Position numbers and translations under genes: made by a program
NCBI RefSeq assembly: GCF_016650635.1
Contig: NZ_JAEKFI010000003.1
Coordinates: 868,001-932,000, forward strand
Length of the DNA stretch: 64,000 nucleotides
Origin: Pseudomonas sp. TH43
GTDB taxonomy: Bacteria; Pseudomonadota; Gammaproteobacteria; Pseudomonadales; Pseudomonadaceae
Direction: 5' to 3'
The notes under the pieces: generated by a model
What the model was told of the DNA's origin: nothing
Database searches by the model: none
Seen by the model: only the letters and a program-made list of their open reading frames with translations
Shown here: positions 9,481-18,439 of the stretch, piece after piece
Layout: the number at the start of each line of letters is the position of its first letter
How positions within the stretch are numbered: the stretch's first letter is position 1

Positions 9481-9565
9481 CGAGCCTGCTCGCGAATGCA
9501 GTGGGTCAATTTGCAGATTCGTCGACTGACACTACGCCTTCGCGAGCAGGCTCGCTCCCACAGGG
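9481..9565. repeat. REPIN, interrupted by the IS110 element
   Basis: Inverted REP cores cgagcctgctcgcgaa and ttcgcgagcaggctcg flank a ~40-bp spacer. The first ten bases of the left REP (cctgtgggag) now lie at 8304–8313, on the other side of the insertion sequence. Confidence 0.88.
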
Positions 9566-9590
9566 GAATTGCGCTGGACTCAAATAATCG

Positions 9591-9737
9591 TCAATCCTCG
9601 CAGGCGTACATTGCCCGCATATCGTCATGACTGATCGCTTGGGCCAGATCAAAGATAAGCAATCGTTCACTGGCCCTCTTTTCGATCCGGAGGTCCTTCG
9701 GTTCATCCTGTACTTCTTGTTCCGCTGATGCCGTCAT
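9591..9737 (-). CDS. Possible small charged protein, unrecognised
   Basis: A 48-codon frame from ATG (MTASAEQEVQDEPK…) to TGA. The frame stays open upstream, and a GTG at 9758 would add seven residues. The product is acidic with a helical middle (EKRASERLLIFDLAQA) and no hydrophobic segment. A weak AGG lies about 6 nt before the ATG. It sits alone between two repeat sequences, so it may be the remnant of a longer gene. I do not recognise it. Confidence 0.3.
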   Translation of the reverse strand: MTASAEQEVQDEPKDLRIEKRASERLLIFDLAQAISHDDMRAMYACED

Positions 9738-9788
9738 ACGTACCTGAATGATTTGCACACGGTCGACACTGAGTCTGAATGTGCCAGC

Positions 9789-9822
9789 CTCATCGCTGGC
9801 AAGCCAGCTCCCACAGGGGATT
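9789..9822. repeat. Single REP, variant core
   Basis: tcgctggcaagccagctcccacagggg: a REP of the class with a ggcaagcc core, unlike the gcaggc class around it, and unpaired. Confidence 0.7.
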
Positions 9823-9852
9823 TGTGGTGGATTTGCGGTTTATCTGCGGGCA

Positions 9853-9890
9853 CAAAAAAGCCCCCGCCAGCCGCAGGGCTGACGGGGGCT
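9853..9890 (-). terminator. Terminator of kup
   Basis: Read on the minus strand, a hairpin with agcccccg and cgggggct arms and a run of six T, 17 bp after the kup stop. Confidence 0.85.
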
Positions 9891-9906
9891 CTCTGATGAC
9901 GCTGGC

Positions 9907-11808
9907 TTACATCTCGACCTGCGTCCCCAACTCAATCACCCGGTTCAACGGCAAATTAAAGAATCGCAAATTGCCATTGGCATTCTTCAACATGAACGCA
10001 AACAACGCTTCACGCCAACGCGCCATCCCCTCCAGTTTCGAGGCGATCACCGTTTCGCGGCTGAGGAAGTACGTGGTGCGCATCGGGCTGAAATCCAGAT
10101 CGTCCAGATGACACAGCTTCAGCGCCTGTGGCACGTCCGGTTCGTCGGTGAAGCCGAAGTGCAGGATCACTCGGAAGAAGCCGTCGCCGTAGGAATCCAC
10201 TTCGAAACGCCGAGATGGCGGCACACGCGGGATGTCTTCGTAAACCACGGTCAGCAGCACGACTTGTTCGTGCAGTACCTGGTTATGCAACAGGTTGTGC
10301 AACAGCGCATGCGGTACGGCGTCGGAGCGAGCAGTGAGGAACACGGCGGTGCCCTGCACACGATGCGGCGGCTGCACGCGAATGCTGCTGATGAAGATCG
10401 GCAGCGGCAGCGCGCCTTCGTCCAGACGCTCGACCAGCAGTTGCTTGCCGCGCTTCCAGGTGGTCATCAACACAAACAGTGCAATACCGGCGATCACCGG
10501 GAAGGCGCCGCCCTGCACGATTTTCGGCACGTTGGCGGCGAAGTACAGACCGTCCACCAGCAGGAAACCAATCAACACCGGCACCGCGAGGATTGGAGGC
10601 CATTTCCACAGCAACAGCATGACGGCCGACACCAGAATAGTGGTCATCAGCATCGTGCCAGTCACGGCCACGCCATAGGCGGAGGCCAGCGCGCCGGAGG
10701 ATTCGAAGCCCAGCACCAGCAAGACCACGCCGACCATCAGCGACCAGTTCACCGCGCCAATGTAGATCTGACCCTGTTCAGCGCTGGAGGTGTGCTGGAT
10801 GTACATGCGCGGGATGTAACCGAGCTGGATCGCCTGACGGGTCAGGGAGAACGCACCGGAAATCACCGCTTGCGAAGCGATCACGGTGGCCAGCGTCGAC
10901 AGGCCCACCAGCGGAATCAACGCCCAGCTTGGCGCCAACAGATAGAACGGGTTACGTGCTGCTTCCGGGTTTTCCAGGAGCAAGGCGCCCTGACCGAAGT
11001 AGTTGAGTACCAACGCCGGCAGCACCAGGATGAACCACGCGCGGGCAATCGGCTTGCGGCCGAAGTGGCCCATGTCGGCATACAGCGCTTCGGCACCGGT
11101 CAGCGCCAGCACCACAGCGCCTAGAATCGCCACGCCCATGCCTGGATGGACCACGAAGAAATTCACCGCCCACATCGGGTTCATCGCATGCAGCACTTCA
11201 GGCGCGTGGCTGATGCCATACACACCGAGAGCGCCGAGAACCAGAAACCAGGTCACCATGATGGGGCCGAAGAGGATGCCGATCCGCGCTGTACCGTGCT
11301 TCTGGATCAGAAACAACCCGACCAGCACCACCAGCGACAACGGCACCACCCAATGGTCGATGCCATCAAATGCCAAGCCCAGGCCTTCAATTGCCGAGAG
11401 AACGGAAATTGCCGGGGTGATCATGCTGTCGCCGTAAAACAGCGCAGCGCCGATCAGTCCGCAAACCACCAGCAACGATCGCAGCTTTTTGCGATGCCCC
11501 GCCGCCCGCCGTGCCAGCGCGGTGAGCGCCATGATCCCGCCCTCGCCCTGGTTGTCGGCGCGCAGCACGAACATCATGTATTTGATCGACACGACCCAGA
11601 TCAGTGACCAGAAGATCAACGAAAGAATGCCCAGCACGCCATCGTGATTGACGGCCACACCGTAACCGCCGGAAAAGACTTCTTTGAGGGTGTACAACGG
11701 GCTCGTGCCGATGTCGCCGTAAACCACCCCGACCGCGGCGACCAGCATGCCGATCGGCTTTGCCGTCGAATGCTCGGCGCCCGCCGCCTGACTACTTGCC
11801 TGACCCAT
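9907..11808 (-). CDS. kup: Low-affinity potassium transporter Kup
   Basis: A 633-residue KUP/HAK/KT-family potassium uptake protein, close to the usual ~630. The N-terminal family signature [18 protein letters not shown] is present. About 12 hydrophobic helices occupy residues 20–450, including [17 protein letters not shown] and [17 protein letters not shown] soluble C-terminal domain follows. The protein imports potassium with protons across the inner membrane. It is divergent from rimO across 289 bp and has its own terminator. Confidence 0.95.
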   Translation of the reverse strand: MGQASSQAAGAEHSTAKPIGMLVAAVGVVYGDIGTSPLYTLKEVFSGGYGVAVNHDGVLGILSLIFWSLIWVVSIKYMMFVLRADNQGEGGIMALTALARRAAGHRKKLRSLLVVCGLIGAALFYGDSMITPAISVLSAIEGLGLAFDGIDHWVVPLSLVVLVGLFLIQKHGTARIGILFGPIMVTWFLVLGALGVYGISHAPEVLHAMNPMWAVNFFVVHPGMGVAILGAVVLALTGAEALYADMGHFGRKPIARAWFILVLPALVLNYFGQGALLLENPEAARNPFYLLAPSWALIPLVGLSTLATVIASQAVISGAFSLTRQAIQLGYIPRMYIQHTSSAEQGQIYIGAVNWSLMVGVVLLVLGFESSGALASAYGVAVTGTMLMTTILVSAVMLLLWKWPPILAVPVLIGFLLVDGLYFAANVPKIVQGGAFPVIAGIALFVLMTTWKRGKQLLVERLDEGALPLPIFISSIRVQPPHRVQGTAVFLTARSDAVPHALLHNLLHNQVLHEQVVLLTVVYEDIPRVPPSRRFEVDSYGDGFFRVILHFGFTDEPDVPQALKLCHLDDLDFSPMRTTYFLSRETVIASKLEGMARWREALFAFMLKNANGNLRFFNLPLNRVIELGTQVEM

Positions 11809-12097
11809 CCAACACTCCTGATTCCCAGACCGGCTTCTTCGAACGAAGCACTATGCTTTGTCGTGCAGCATGCGCTGTTTTACCCGTTGTTACAGACGTT
11901 TTGTTGACTGTAAAAATTCAGTAAAGCGCAAAGGCGCGAAGCATAGCGCAGCACTCGTCGTATTTCCCGGCATAAAGCTGGTCAAGTGCGCTCCTCGCCG
12001 CTAGAATTGCGCACTTTTTGATCAGAGGCGCGCCCTAAGCGCCCGTCCGTCGGCTTTCGCACCAAGAAAGCGGCGTCACAAAATACCGAGGTTAGAC

Positions 12098-13435
12098 ATG
12101 TCCACCACTCCTGCGCCGGCCAATCCAAAGGTTGGCTTTGTATCTCTGGGTTGCCCGAAAGCACTGGTCGACTCCGAGCGCATCCTGACCCAGCTGCGCA
12201 TGGAAGGCTATGACGTGGTGTCGACCTATCAGGACGCCGACGTTGTAGTCGTCAACACCTGCGGTTTCATCGATTCGGCCAAGGCTGAGTCGCTGGAAGT
12301 GATCGGCGAAGCGATCAAGGAAAACGGCAAGGTGATCGTCACAGGCTGCATGGGCGTGGAAGAAGGCAACATCCGCAACGTGCACCCAAGCGTGCTGGCC
12401 GTGACCGGTCCGCAGCAGTACGAGCAAGTGGTCAACGCCGTGCACGAAGTCGTGCCGCCGCGTAAGGATCACAACCCGCTGATCGATCTGGTGCCGCCGC
12501 AAGGCATCAAGCTGACCCCGCGTCACTACGCTTACCTGAAGATTTCCGAAGGCTGCAACCACAGCTGCTCCTTCTGCATCATTCCATCGATGCGCGGCAA
12601 ACTGGTCAGCCGTCCGGTGGGTGATGTGCTGGACGAAGCTCAGCGTCTGGTCAAATCCGGCGTTAAAGAGCTGCTGGTGATCTCGCAAGACACCAGCGCC
12701 TACGGCGTTGACGTGAAATACCGCACCGGTTTCTGGAACGGCGCGCCGGTGAAAACCCGCATGACCGAACTCTGCGAAGCGCTGAGCACCCTCGGCGTCT
12801 GGGTGCGTCTGCACTACGTTTACCCGTACCCGCACGTTGACGAGCTGATCCCGCTGATGGCCGCCGGCAAGATCCTGCCGTACCTGGACATCCCGTTCCA
12901 GCACGCCAGCCCGAAAGTGCTGAAGTCGATGAAACGCCCGGCGTTCGAAGACAAAACCCTGGCGCGGATCAAGAACTGGCGCGAAATCTGCCCGGATCTG
13001 ATCATCCGTTCGACCTTCATTGTCGGCTTCCCAGGCGAAACAGAAGAAGACTTCCAGTACCTGCTGAACTGGCTGACCGAAGCCCAACTCGACCGCGTAG
13101 GCTGCTTCCAGTACTCGCCGGTTGAAGGCGCTCCGGCCAATGATCTGGATCTGGAAATCGTACCGGACGACGTCAAGCAAGACCGTTGGGATCGCTTTAT
13201 GGCGCACCAGCAAGCAATCAGCTCGGCGCGCCTGCAAATGCGCATTGGCCGTGAAATCGAAGTGCTGGTGGACGAAGTCGACGAGCAAGGCGCGGTCGGC
13301 CGCTGCTTCTTCGACGCCCCGGAGATCGACGGCAACGTGTTTATCGACAACGGCAGCAACCTGAAGCCGGGCGATAAAGTCTGGTGCAAAGTGACTGATG
13401 CTGATGAATACGACCTGTGGGCAGAGCAGATCTGA
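12098..13435 (+). CDS. rimO: Ribosomal protein S12 methylthiotransferase RimO
   Basis: A 445-residue radical-SAM enzyme that adds a methylthio group to an Asp of ribosomal protein S12. The N-terminal methylthiotransferase domain has its cluster cysteines in [16 protein letters not shown] and GCMG. The radical-SAM motif CNHSCSFC is at Cys153, Cys157 and Cys160. A C-terminal TRAM domain ends the protein. Length and layout separate it from MiaB. The start follows an SD-like gaggt 7 nt upstream of the ATG. Confidence 0.96.
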   Translation: MSTTPAPANPKVGFVSLGCPKALVDSERILTQLRMEGYDVVSTYQDADVVVVNTCGFIDSAKAESLEVIGEAIKENGKVIVTGCMGVEEGNIRNVHPSVLAVTGPQQYEQVVNAVHEVVPPRKDHNPLIDLVPPQGIKLTPRHYAYLKISEGCNHSCSFCIIPSMRGKLVSRPVGDVLDEAQRLVKSGVKELLVISQDTSAYGVDVKYRTGFWNGAPVKTRMTELCEALSTLGVWVRLHYVYPYPHVDELIPLMAAGKILPYLDIPFQHASPKVLKSMKRPAFEDKTLARIKNWREICPDLIIRSTFIVGFPGETEEDFQYLLNWLTEAQLDRVGCFQYSPVEGAPANDLDLEIVPDDVKQDRWDRFMAHQQAISSARLQMRIGREIEVLVDEVDEQGAVGRCFFDAPEIDGNVFIDNGSNLKPGDKVWCKVTDADEYDLWAEQI

Positions 13436-13451
13436 CCCCGCAGGCCCTTGA

Positions 13452-13535
13452 AGGAGCAGAGCTTGCTCGCGAAAACGCTGTGTCAGCCGACTTCATTAGC
13501 AGCTGATACACCATCTTCGCGAGCAAGCTCAGCGC
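13452..13535. repeat. REPIN, gagcttgctcgcgaa class
   Basis: Inverted copies of gcttgctcgcgaa and ttcgcgagcaagc around a ~40-bp spacer, just after rimO. Confidence 0.8.
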
Positions 13536-13560
13536 CTACAGTTCGGTGTTGAAAAAGTTG

Positions 13561-13598
13561 AAAAGCCCCGCTCTTTTTACGAGATGCGGGGCTTTTTT
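13561..13598 (+). terminator. Terminator after rimO
   Basis: aaaagccccgc and gcggggctttttt pair across a 13–15-nt loop. The A-run at the other end allows use on both strands. Confidence 0.8.
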
Positions 13599-13655
13599 AC
13601 GGCTATCGTTTAGCGGGGGACGGACTCCCTTGAAACGGACAAGAGGCAGACGGGC

Positions 13656-14129
13656 ATGCGTCACCATTCGGTCATCCATACGCCGAAACTCAGCGACTAT
13701 CAGGAACTGACCCGGGTCTGGGAGGCCTCGGTTCGCGCCACTCATGATTTTCTGCCGGACAGCTACATCGAGCTGCTGCGCAATCTGGTGCTCACGCGTT
13801 ACCTCGATGCGGTGATGCTGATCTGTACCAAAGATGCCAACCAGCGCATCACCGGGTTTGCCGGCGTTGCGGCGGGCAAGATCGAAATGCTCTTTATCGA
13901 TCCTGACTACCGTGGCCAAGGTCTGGGCAAAAAACTCCTGAACTACGCGCTGCAGCATCTGAATGCCGATGAACTGGACGTCAATGAACAGAACCCACAG
14001 GCGCTGGGCTTCTACTTCAAGCAGGGCTTCGAAGTGATCGGCCGCTCGGAGGTGGATGGCATGGGCCAGCCGTATCCGTTGCTGCATATGCGCTTGCGCC
14101 AAAATCAACAGCGCTCAAACCATGCCTGA
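13656..14129 (+). CDS. GNAT-family N-acetyltransferase
   Basis: A 157-residue GNAT-fold protein. The acetyl-CoA motif A is clear: IEMLFIDPDYRGQGLGKKLLNYAL (R/Q-x-x-G-x-G/A type, about residues 83–106). LDVNEQNPQALGFYFKQGFEVIGR then gives the typical motif B with the N-x-x-A-x-x-F-Y signature. It resembles YjaB-like acetyltransferases. The substrate cannot be predicted. It has its own 5' region after a terminator and is probably monocistronic. Confidence 0.85.
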   Translation: MRHHSVIHTPKLSDYQELTRVWEASVRATHDFLPDSYIELLRNLVLTRYLDAVMLICTKDANQRITGFAGVAAGKIEMLFIDPDYRGQGLGKKLLNYALQHLNADELDVNEQNPQALGFYFKQGFEVIGRSEVDGMGQPYPLLHMRLRQNQQRSNHA

Positions 14130-14145
14130 CACACCACAATCCCAT

Positions 14146-14235
14146 TGTGGGAGCTAGCCTGCTGGCGATGCAGGCGCTGCGGTCATCCAGATTCACCGCG
14201 GTGATGCAATCGCCAGCAGGCTAGCTCCCACAGGG
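14146..14235. repeat. REPIN, gtgggagctagcctgctggcgat class
   Basis: Inverted copies of tgtgggagctagcctgctggcgat around ~42 bp. This core differs from the gcgagcctgctcgcgaa class found elsewhere in the window. Confidence 0.85.
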
Positions 14236-14319
14236 AATACGAGGACCGTGTAAATGGAACCGGGCTTAACCGGCGCCACACAGGTACAATGCCCACCCCT
14301 TTTTTGTTACGGCCCTGTC

Positions 14320-15030
14320 ATGACTGACCCGATTCGCCTCTCCAAACGCCTCATCGAACTGGTCGGTTGCTCCCGCCGGGAGGCCGAGCTGTTCATTGAG
14401 GGCGGCTGGGTCACCGTGGACGGCGAAGTCATCGACGAGCCGCAATTCAAGGTCGGCGACCAGAAGGTCGAGCTCGACAAGGACGCCAAGGCCACCGCGC
14501 CAGAGCCGGTGACCATCCTGCTCAACGTGCCGGCGGGCATGGATGCGGACAGCGCGATGCAAACCCTGAGCGCCGAAACCCTCAGCGAAGAGCACCGTTT
14601 CAGCAAACGACCGTTGCGTGGCCATTTCCTGCGCCTGACCGCCAGCACCGATTTGCAGGCCAAGGCCAGCGGCCTGCTGGTGTTCACCCAGGACTGGAAG
14701 ATTCTGCGCAAGCTCACCGCCGACTCGGCCAAGATCGAGCAGGAATACATCGTTGAAGTCGAAGGTGACATGGTCGCCCACGGCCTCAACCGCTTGCAGC
14801 ACGGCCTCACCCACAAGGGCAAGGAACTGCCGCCGGTCAAGGCCAGTTGGCAGAACGAAAACCGCCTGCGCTTCGCCATGAAAAATCCGCAGCCGGGGAT
14901 CATCGCCCAGTTCTGCGAAGCGGTGGGCCTGAAGGTCATCGGCATCCGCCGCATTCGCATCGGCGGCGTCTCGATCGGCAAGGTCCCGGTCGGCCAATGG
15001 CGCTACCTGTCCGGCAAAGAGAAGTTCTAA
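14320..15030 (+). CDS. S4-domain RNA pseudouridine synthase (RsuA/RluF-like)
   Basis: A 236-residue protein. An N-terminal S4 RNA-binding domain (RLSKRLIELVGCSRREAELFIEGGWVTVDG) is followed by a pseudouridine-synthase domain. The family loop that usually reads GRLD-x-x-T-x-GLL appears as ASTDLQAKASGLLVFTQ, which keeps the catalytic Asp but is otherwise divergent. GIRRIRIGGVSIGKVPVGQWR at the C-terminus is the conserved KRQIRRM-type region. It isomerises a uridine in RNA; the exact site is not predictable. I chose the ATG that begins MTDPIRLS because the upstream ATG adds 22 residues outside the S4 domain. Confidence 0.85.
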   Translation: MTDPIRLSKRLIELVGCSRREAELFIEGGWVTVDGEVIDEPQFKVGDQKVELDKDAKATAPEPVTILLNVPAGMDADSAMQTLSAETLSEEHRFSKRPLRGHFLRLTASTDLQAKASGLLVFTQDWKILRKLTADSAKIEQEYIVEVEGDMVAHGLNRLQHGLTHKGKELPPVKASWQNENRLRFAMKNPQPGIIAQFCEAVGLKVIGIRRIRIGGVSIGKVPVGQWRYLSGKEKF

Positions 15031-15102
15031 GACTTCCACTGCCGCCACACATTCCGGCAGCGCGCCCGCGCGCTGCCCACAACGCTTATCAGGATTACTC
15101 AC

Positions 15103-15570
15103 ATGATTCATAACGACGTATTGCGCAGCGTGCGCTACATGCTCGACATCAGTGACAAGAAGGTTGTCGAAATCATCAAACTCGGCGGCATGGACGTAGA
15201 ACTCGCTGACGTGCTGACCTGGCTCGACAAGAAAGAAGAAGACGAAGAAGGTTTCGTACGCTGCCCGGACGAAGTCATTGCCCACTTCCTCGATGGTCTG
15301 GTGATCTTCAAGCGCGGCAAGGACGAAAGCCGTCCACCGCAGCCTATTGAAGTGCCGGTGACCAACAACATCATTCTGAAAAAGCTGCGCGTGGCCTTCG
15401 AACTGAAAGAAGACGACATGCACGCGATCCTCAAGGCAGCCGAGTTCCCGGTGTCCAAGCCTGAGCTGAGCGCACTGTTCCGCAAGGTCGGCCACACCAA
15501 CTATCGTCCGTGTGGCGACCAGTTGCTGCGCAACTTCCTCAAGGGGCTCACGCTGCGCGTGAGAGTGTAA
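15103..15570 (+). CDS. DUF1456 family protein (YehS-like)
   Basis: A 155-residue soluble protein made of two repeats of ~70 residues, each with an N-x-x-L-x-x-L/V-R motif: HNDVLRSVRYMLDI at the start and TNNIILKKLRVAFEL near residue 85. Each repeat continues with a helix and an ELADVLTWL or ELSALFRKV segment. This is the DUF1456 layout of E. coli YehS. The biochemical role is unknown. It follows the pseudouridine synthase by 72 bp and could be cotranscribed. Confidence 0.85.
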   Translation: MIHNDVLRSVRYMLDISDKKVVEIIKLGGMDVELADVLTWLDKKEEDEEGFVRCPDEVIAHFLDGLVIFKRGKDESRPPQPIEVPVTNNIILKKLRVAFELKEDDMHAILKAAEFPVSKPELSALFRKVGHTNYRPCGDQLLRNFLKGLTLRVRV

Positions 15571-15572
15571 AA

Positions 15573-15645
15573 GCAGCTACAAGCTGCAAGCTGCAAATGG
15601 CCACCGCGCTTCGACTGGCCGCTTGTAGCTTGCAGCTGGCCGTAT
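15573..15645. repeat. Inverted repeat with ctacaagctgcaag arms
   Basis: agctacaagctgcaagctgcaa and cttgtagcttgcagct lie in opposite orientation ~25 bp apart after the DUF1456 gene. This is a repeat class distinct from the REP cores and could form a transcript hairpin. Confidence 0.6.
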
Positions 15646-15731
15646 GGCCGCCCATTCCTTCCGAAAATAATGGCTCCGCTTTTTGCGGCTGACGACTAGG
15701 GTGTATTGATCCCTAGCCCTCAGGATTCGCC

Positions 15732-16502
15732 ATGCACCCGTACTTTTCCCTGCAAGGCCGCACCGCTCTGGTGACCGGCGGCACACGCGGTATCGGCAAA
15801 ATGATTGCCAAGGCCTTTGTCGAGGCCGGCGCCCGCGTTTTTGTCTGTGCCCGCGACGCCGAGGCCTGTCATCAAACGGCTGAAGAACTCAGTGCTTTGG
15901 GCATCTGCCACGGCGTGGCGGCGAATCTGGCGACTGAAGAAGGCGTCCAGGAGTTGGCTGCGCGTCTGGGCGAGCAAATCAGTCATCTGGATATTCTGGT
16001 GAACAATGCCGGCACCACTTGGGGCGCGCCACTGGAGAGCTATCCGGTCAAGGGCTGGGAAAAGGTCATGCAGCTCAACGTGACCTCGGTGTTCAGTTGC
16101 ATCCAGCAGTTTCTGCCGCTGTTGCGCAAAGCGGGTTCGGCAGCGAATCCGGCGCGAATTATCAATATTGGTTCGGTGGCGGGGATTTCTTCGTTTGGTG
16201 AGCAGGCGTATGCCTATGGGCCGAGTAAGGCCGCCCTGCATCAATTGTCGCGGATTCTCGCGCGAGAACTGGTGAGCCAGCACATCAACGTCAACGTGAT
16301 CGCGCCGGGAAGGTTTCCGAGCAAGATGACTCAGCATATTGGTAATGATCAGCAGGCATTGGCTGAGGACACGGCTTTGATTCCGATGAAGCGCTGGGGG
16401 CGTGAGGAAGAGATGGCGGCGCTGGCGATCAGTCTGGCGAGTACCGCTGGGGCTTACATGACCGGGAATATCATTCCGCTGGATGGCGGGTTCAGCCTGT
16501 AG
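15732..16502 (+). CDS. rhlG: RhlG-like short-chain dehydrogenase/reductase
   Basis: A 256-residue classical SDR. The cofactor loop is TGGTRGIG (about residues 16–23), the structural motif NNAG, and the catalytic set Ser in NIGSVAGIS with Y-x-x-x-K in YGPSKAA. The sequence from MHPYFSLQGR onward follows P. aeruginosa RhlG closely, an NADPH-dependent reductase first linked to beta-ketoacyl precursors of rhamnolipids. Its true role there is debated, and many non-producers carry it, so the symbol reflects orthology, not a proven pathway. Confidence 0.85.
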   Translation: MHPYFSLQGRTALVTGGTRGIGKMIAKAFVEAGARVFVCARDAEACHQTAEELSALGICHGVAANLATEEGVQELAARLGEQISHLDILVNNAGTTWGAPLESYPVKGWEKVMQLNVTSVFSCIQQFLPLLRKAGSAANPARIINIGSVAGISSFGEQAYAYGPSKAALHQLSRILARELVSQHINVNVIAPGRFPSKMTQHIGNDQQALAEDTALIPMKRWGREEEMAALAISLASTAGAYMTGNIIPLDGGFSL

Positions 16503-16515
16503 ATCGGCGGCGCGG

Positions 16516-16592
16516 CCTTCGCGAGCAGGCTCGCTCCCACAGGGATCTTGTGCACGCCATAGACCCAATGTGGGAGCGAGCCTGCTCGCGAA
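16516..16592. repeat. REPIN
   Basis: ttcgcgagcaggctcgctcccaca and its inverted copy around ~25 bp, between rhlG and trmO. Confidence 0.9.
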
Positions 16593-16669
16593 AAGGCCAG
16601 CCCTGCCAACACCAGACCTGAGGCCTGCCGGGTTATCATGCCCACCCTGCCCCGCTTCGATTGCAAATC

Positions 16670-17368
16670 ATGACTTACAGCGTTTCCCCCATCGGCTTCG
16701 TGCGCTCCTGTTTCAAGGAGAAATTCGCCATCCCCCGCCAACCACAACTGGCCCCCGCCGCCCGTGGCGTGCTGGAACTGGTGGCGCCGTTCGATCAGGG
16801 CGACGCCGTGCAGGGGCTGGAGCAGGTCAGTCACGTCTGGCTGTTGTTCCTGTTCCATCAAGCCCTTGAAGAAAAGCCGCGCCTCAAAGTTCGCCCGCCA
16901 CGCCTTGGCGGCAACAAGTCCATGGGCGTGTTCGCTACCCGCGCCACCCATCGCCCGAACGGCATCGGCCAATCAGTGGTGAAACTGGACAAGGTCGAAG
17001 CCAATCGCCTGTTCATCTCCGGCATCGACTTGCTCGACGGCACGCCGATACTCGACATCAAACCGTACGTGCCCTATGCAGACATCATCCACAGCGCCAC
17101 CAACAGCATCGCCAGCGCTGCGCCGCAGCTGATTGACGTGCAGTGGACGGACCCGGCACTGAAACAAGCGCACACACACGCTCAGCGCCTCGACGAGCCA
17201 TTGGTGGCGTTGATTGAACAGTGTTTGGCTCAGGATCCACGCCCGGCGTATCAAACCCCGGTGCCTGAACGCGAATACGGCGCGCAATTCTGGGATCTGG
17301 ACGTGCGCTGGCATTACCCGACGCCTGAGCAGATCCGAGTGCTCGAAGTCATCCCCGCTACAGCCTGA
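16670..17368 (+). CDS. trmO: tRNA (N6-threonylcarbamoyladenosine(37)-N6)-methyltransferase TrmO
   Basis: A 232-residue TsaA/TrmO-family protein that methylates t6A37 of tRNA-Thr using S-adenosylmethionine. Family motifs seen are IGFVRSCFKEKFAIPRQP near the start, GLEQVSHVWLLFLFH, and the signature FATRATHRPNGIGQSVVKL (about residues 85–103). DIKPYVPYAD follows, and the C-terminal half carries the extra TrmO domain. The ATG starting MTYSVSPIG was preferred to an in-frame TTG three codons upstream. Confidence 0.93.
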   Translation: MTYSVSPIGFVRSCFKEKFAIPRQPQLAPAARGVLELVAPFDQGDAVQGLEQVSHVWLLFLFHQALEEKPRLKVRPPRLGGNKSMGVFATRATHRPNGIGQSVVKLDKVEANRLFISGIDLLDGTPILDIKPYVPYADIIHSATNSIASAAPQLIDVQWTDPALKQAHTHAQRLDEPLVALIEQCLAQDPRPAYQTPVPEREYGAQFWDLDVRWHYPTPEQIRVLEVIPATA

Positions 17369-17383
17369 AATCTCGCTCGATAT

Positions 17384-17456
17384 AGGAGCTGCCGAAGGCT
17401 GCGATCTCTTGATCTTGCTTTTTAAGATCAAGAGATCGCAGCCTTCGGCAGCTCCT
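17384..17456. repeat. Long perfect inverted repeat
   Basis: Two 33-nt arms (17384–17416 and 17424–17456) pair without mismatch around a 7-nt loop, gcttttt. The arm starts aggagctgccgaaggctgcg, a repeat family of Pseudomonas genomes; partial single copies occur near 61,070 and 61,495. Confidence 0.85.
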
Positions 17457-17477
17457 ACAGGGAAATGTTTCGGGCAT

Positions 17478-17518
17478 AAAAAAGCCCCCATTGCCTGCAT
17501 AGGCAATGGGGGCTTTTT
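17478..17518. terminator. Bidirectional terminator between trmO and fpr
   Basis: agcccccattgcc and ggcaatgggggct form a 13-bp stem with a short loop, A-run on one side and T-run on the other, serving both convergent genes. Confidence 0.9.
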
Positions 17519-17527
17519 GGGTGGGGC

Positions 17528-18307
17528 TTACTTCTCGACGAATGCACGCTCGATCAGGTAGTCACCCGGCTCGCGCATACGGGCCGAGATCTTCAGGCCG
17601 AAGCTGTCGAGCACTTCGCTGGTCTCGTCGAGCATGCTCGGGCTGCCGCAAATCATCGCGCGGTCGTCCTGCGGGTTGATCGGCGGCAGACCGATGTCGC
17701 TGAACAGCTTGCCGCTGCGCATCAGGTCGGTCAGACGGCCCTGATTCTCGAAAGGCTCGCGGGTCACGGTCGGGTAGTAGATCAGCTTGTCACGCAGCGC
17801 TTCGCCGAAGAACTCGTTCTGCGGCAGATGCTCGGTGATGAATTCGCGGTAAGCGACTTCGTTGACGTAACGTACGCCGTGAACCAGGATCACTTTTTCA
17901 AAGCGCTCGTAGGTTTCCGGGTCCTGGATCACGCTCATGAACGGCGCCAGACCGGTGCCGGTGCTCAGCAGATACAAATGCTTGCCCGGGTTCAAGTCGT
18001 CAAGAACCAGCGTGCCGGTAGGCTTCTTCGAGATGATGATCTCGTCGCCTTCCTTCAAGTGCTGCAGCTGCGAGGTCAGTGGACCGTCCTGCACCTTGAT
18101 GCTGAAAAACTCCAGATGCTCTTCCCAGTTCGGGCTGGCGATCGAGTAAGCGCGCATAAGCGGGCGGCCATTAGGCTGTTGCAGGCCGATCATCACGAAC
18201 TGACCGTTCTCGAAGCGCAGGCCCGGATCGCGGGTGCACTTGAAGCTGAACAGAGTGTCGTTCCAGTGATGAACACTGAGGACACGCTCGTGGTTCATGT
18301 TGCTCAT
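17528..18307 (-). CDS. fpr: Ferredoxin--NADP reductase
   Basis: A 259-residue FAD flavoprotein of the bacterial subclass I ferredoxin-NADP reductases. The FAD motif RAYSIAS is about residues 51–57, the NADP-binding fold includes LSTGTGLAPFMSVIQD, and the C-terminus ends FVEK, typical of this subclass. It moves electrons between NADPH and ferredoxin or flavodoxin, with roles in oxidative stress and iron-sulfur cluster supply. The ATG at MSNMNHERV gives the usual length; an upstream ATG adds 21 residues. The gene is divergent from finR. Confidence 0.95.
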   Translation of the reverse strand: MSNMNHERVLSVHHWNDTLFSFKCTRDPGLRFENGQFVMIGLQQPNGRPLMRAYSIASPNWEEHLEFFSIKVQDGPLTSQLQHLKEGDEIIISKKPTGTLVLDDLNPGKHLYLLSTGTGLAPFMSVIQDPETYERFEKVILVHGVRYVNEVAYREFITEHLPQNEFFGEALRDKLIYYPTVTREPFENQGRLTDLMRSGKLFSDIGLPPINPQDDRAMICGSPSMLDETSEVLDSFGLKISARMREPGDYLIERAFVEK

Positions 18308-18439
18308 GTACGTTTGACTCCTGGATATTGGGTCTGCGCGGGTTTTGCAGCTGAACGTGCGCAATTGCATCGCATTCTAATAGCGACGACAATATCTGTT
18401 AACTGGATTATTAAGATAAGGGTTATCGGTTATATCGAT

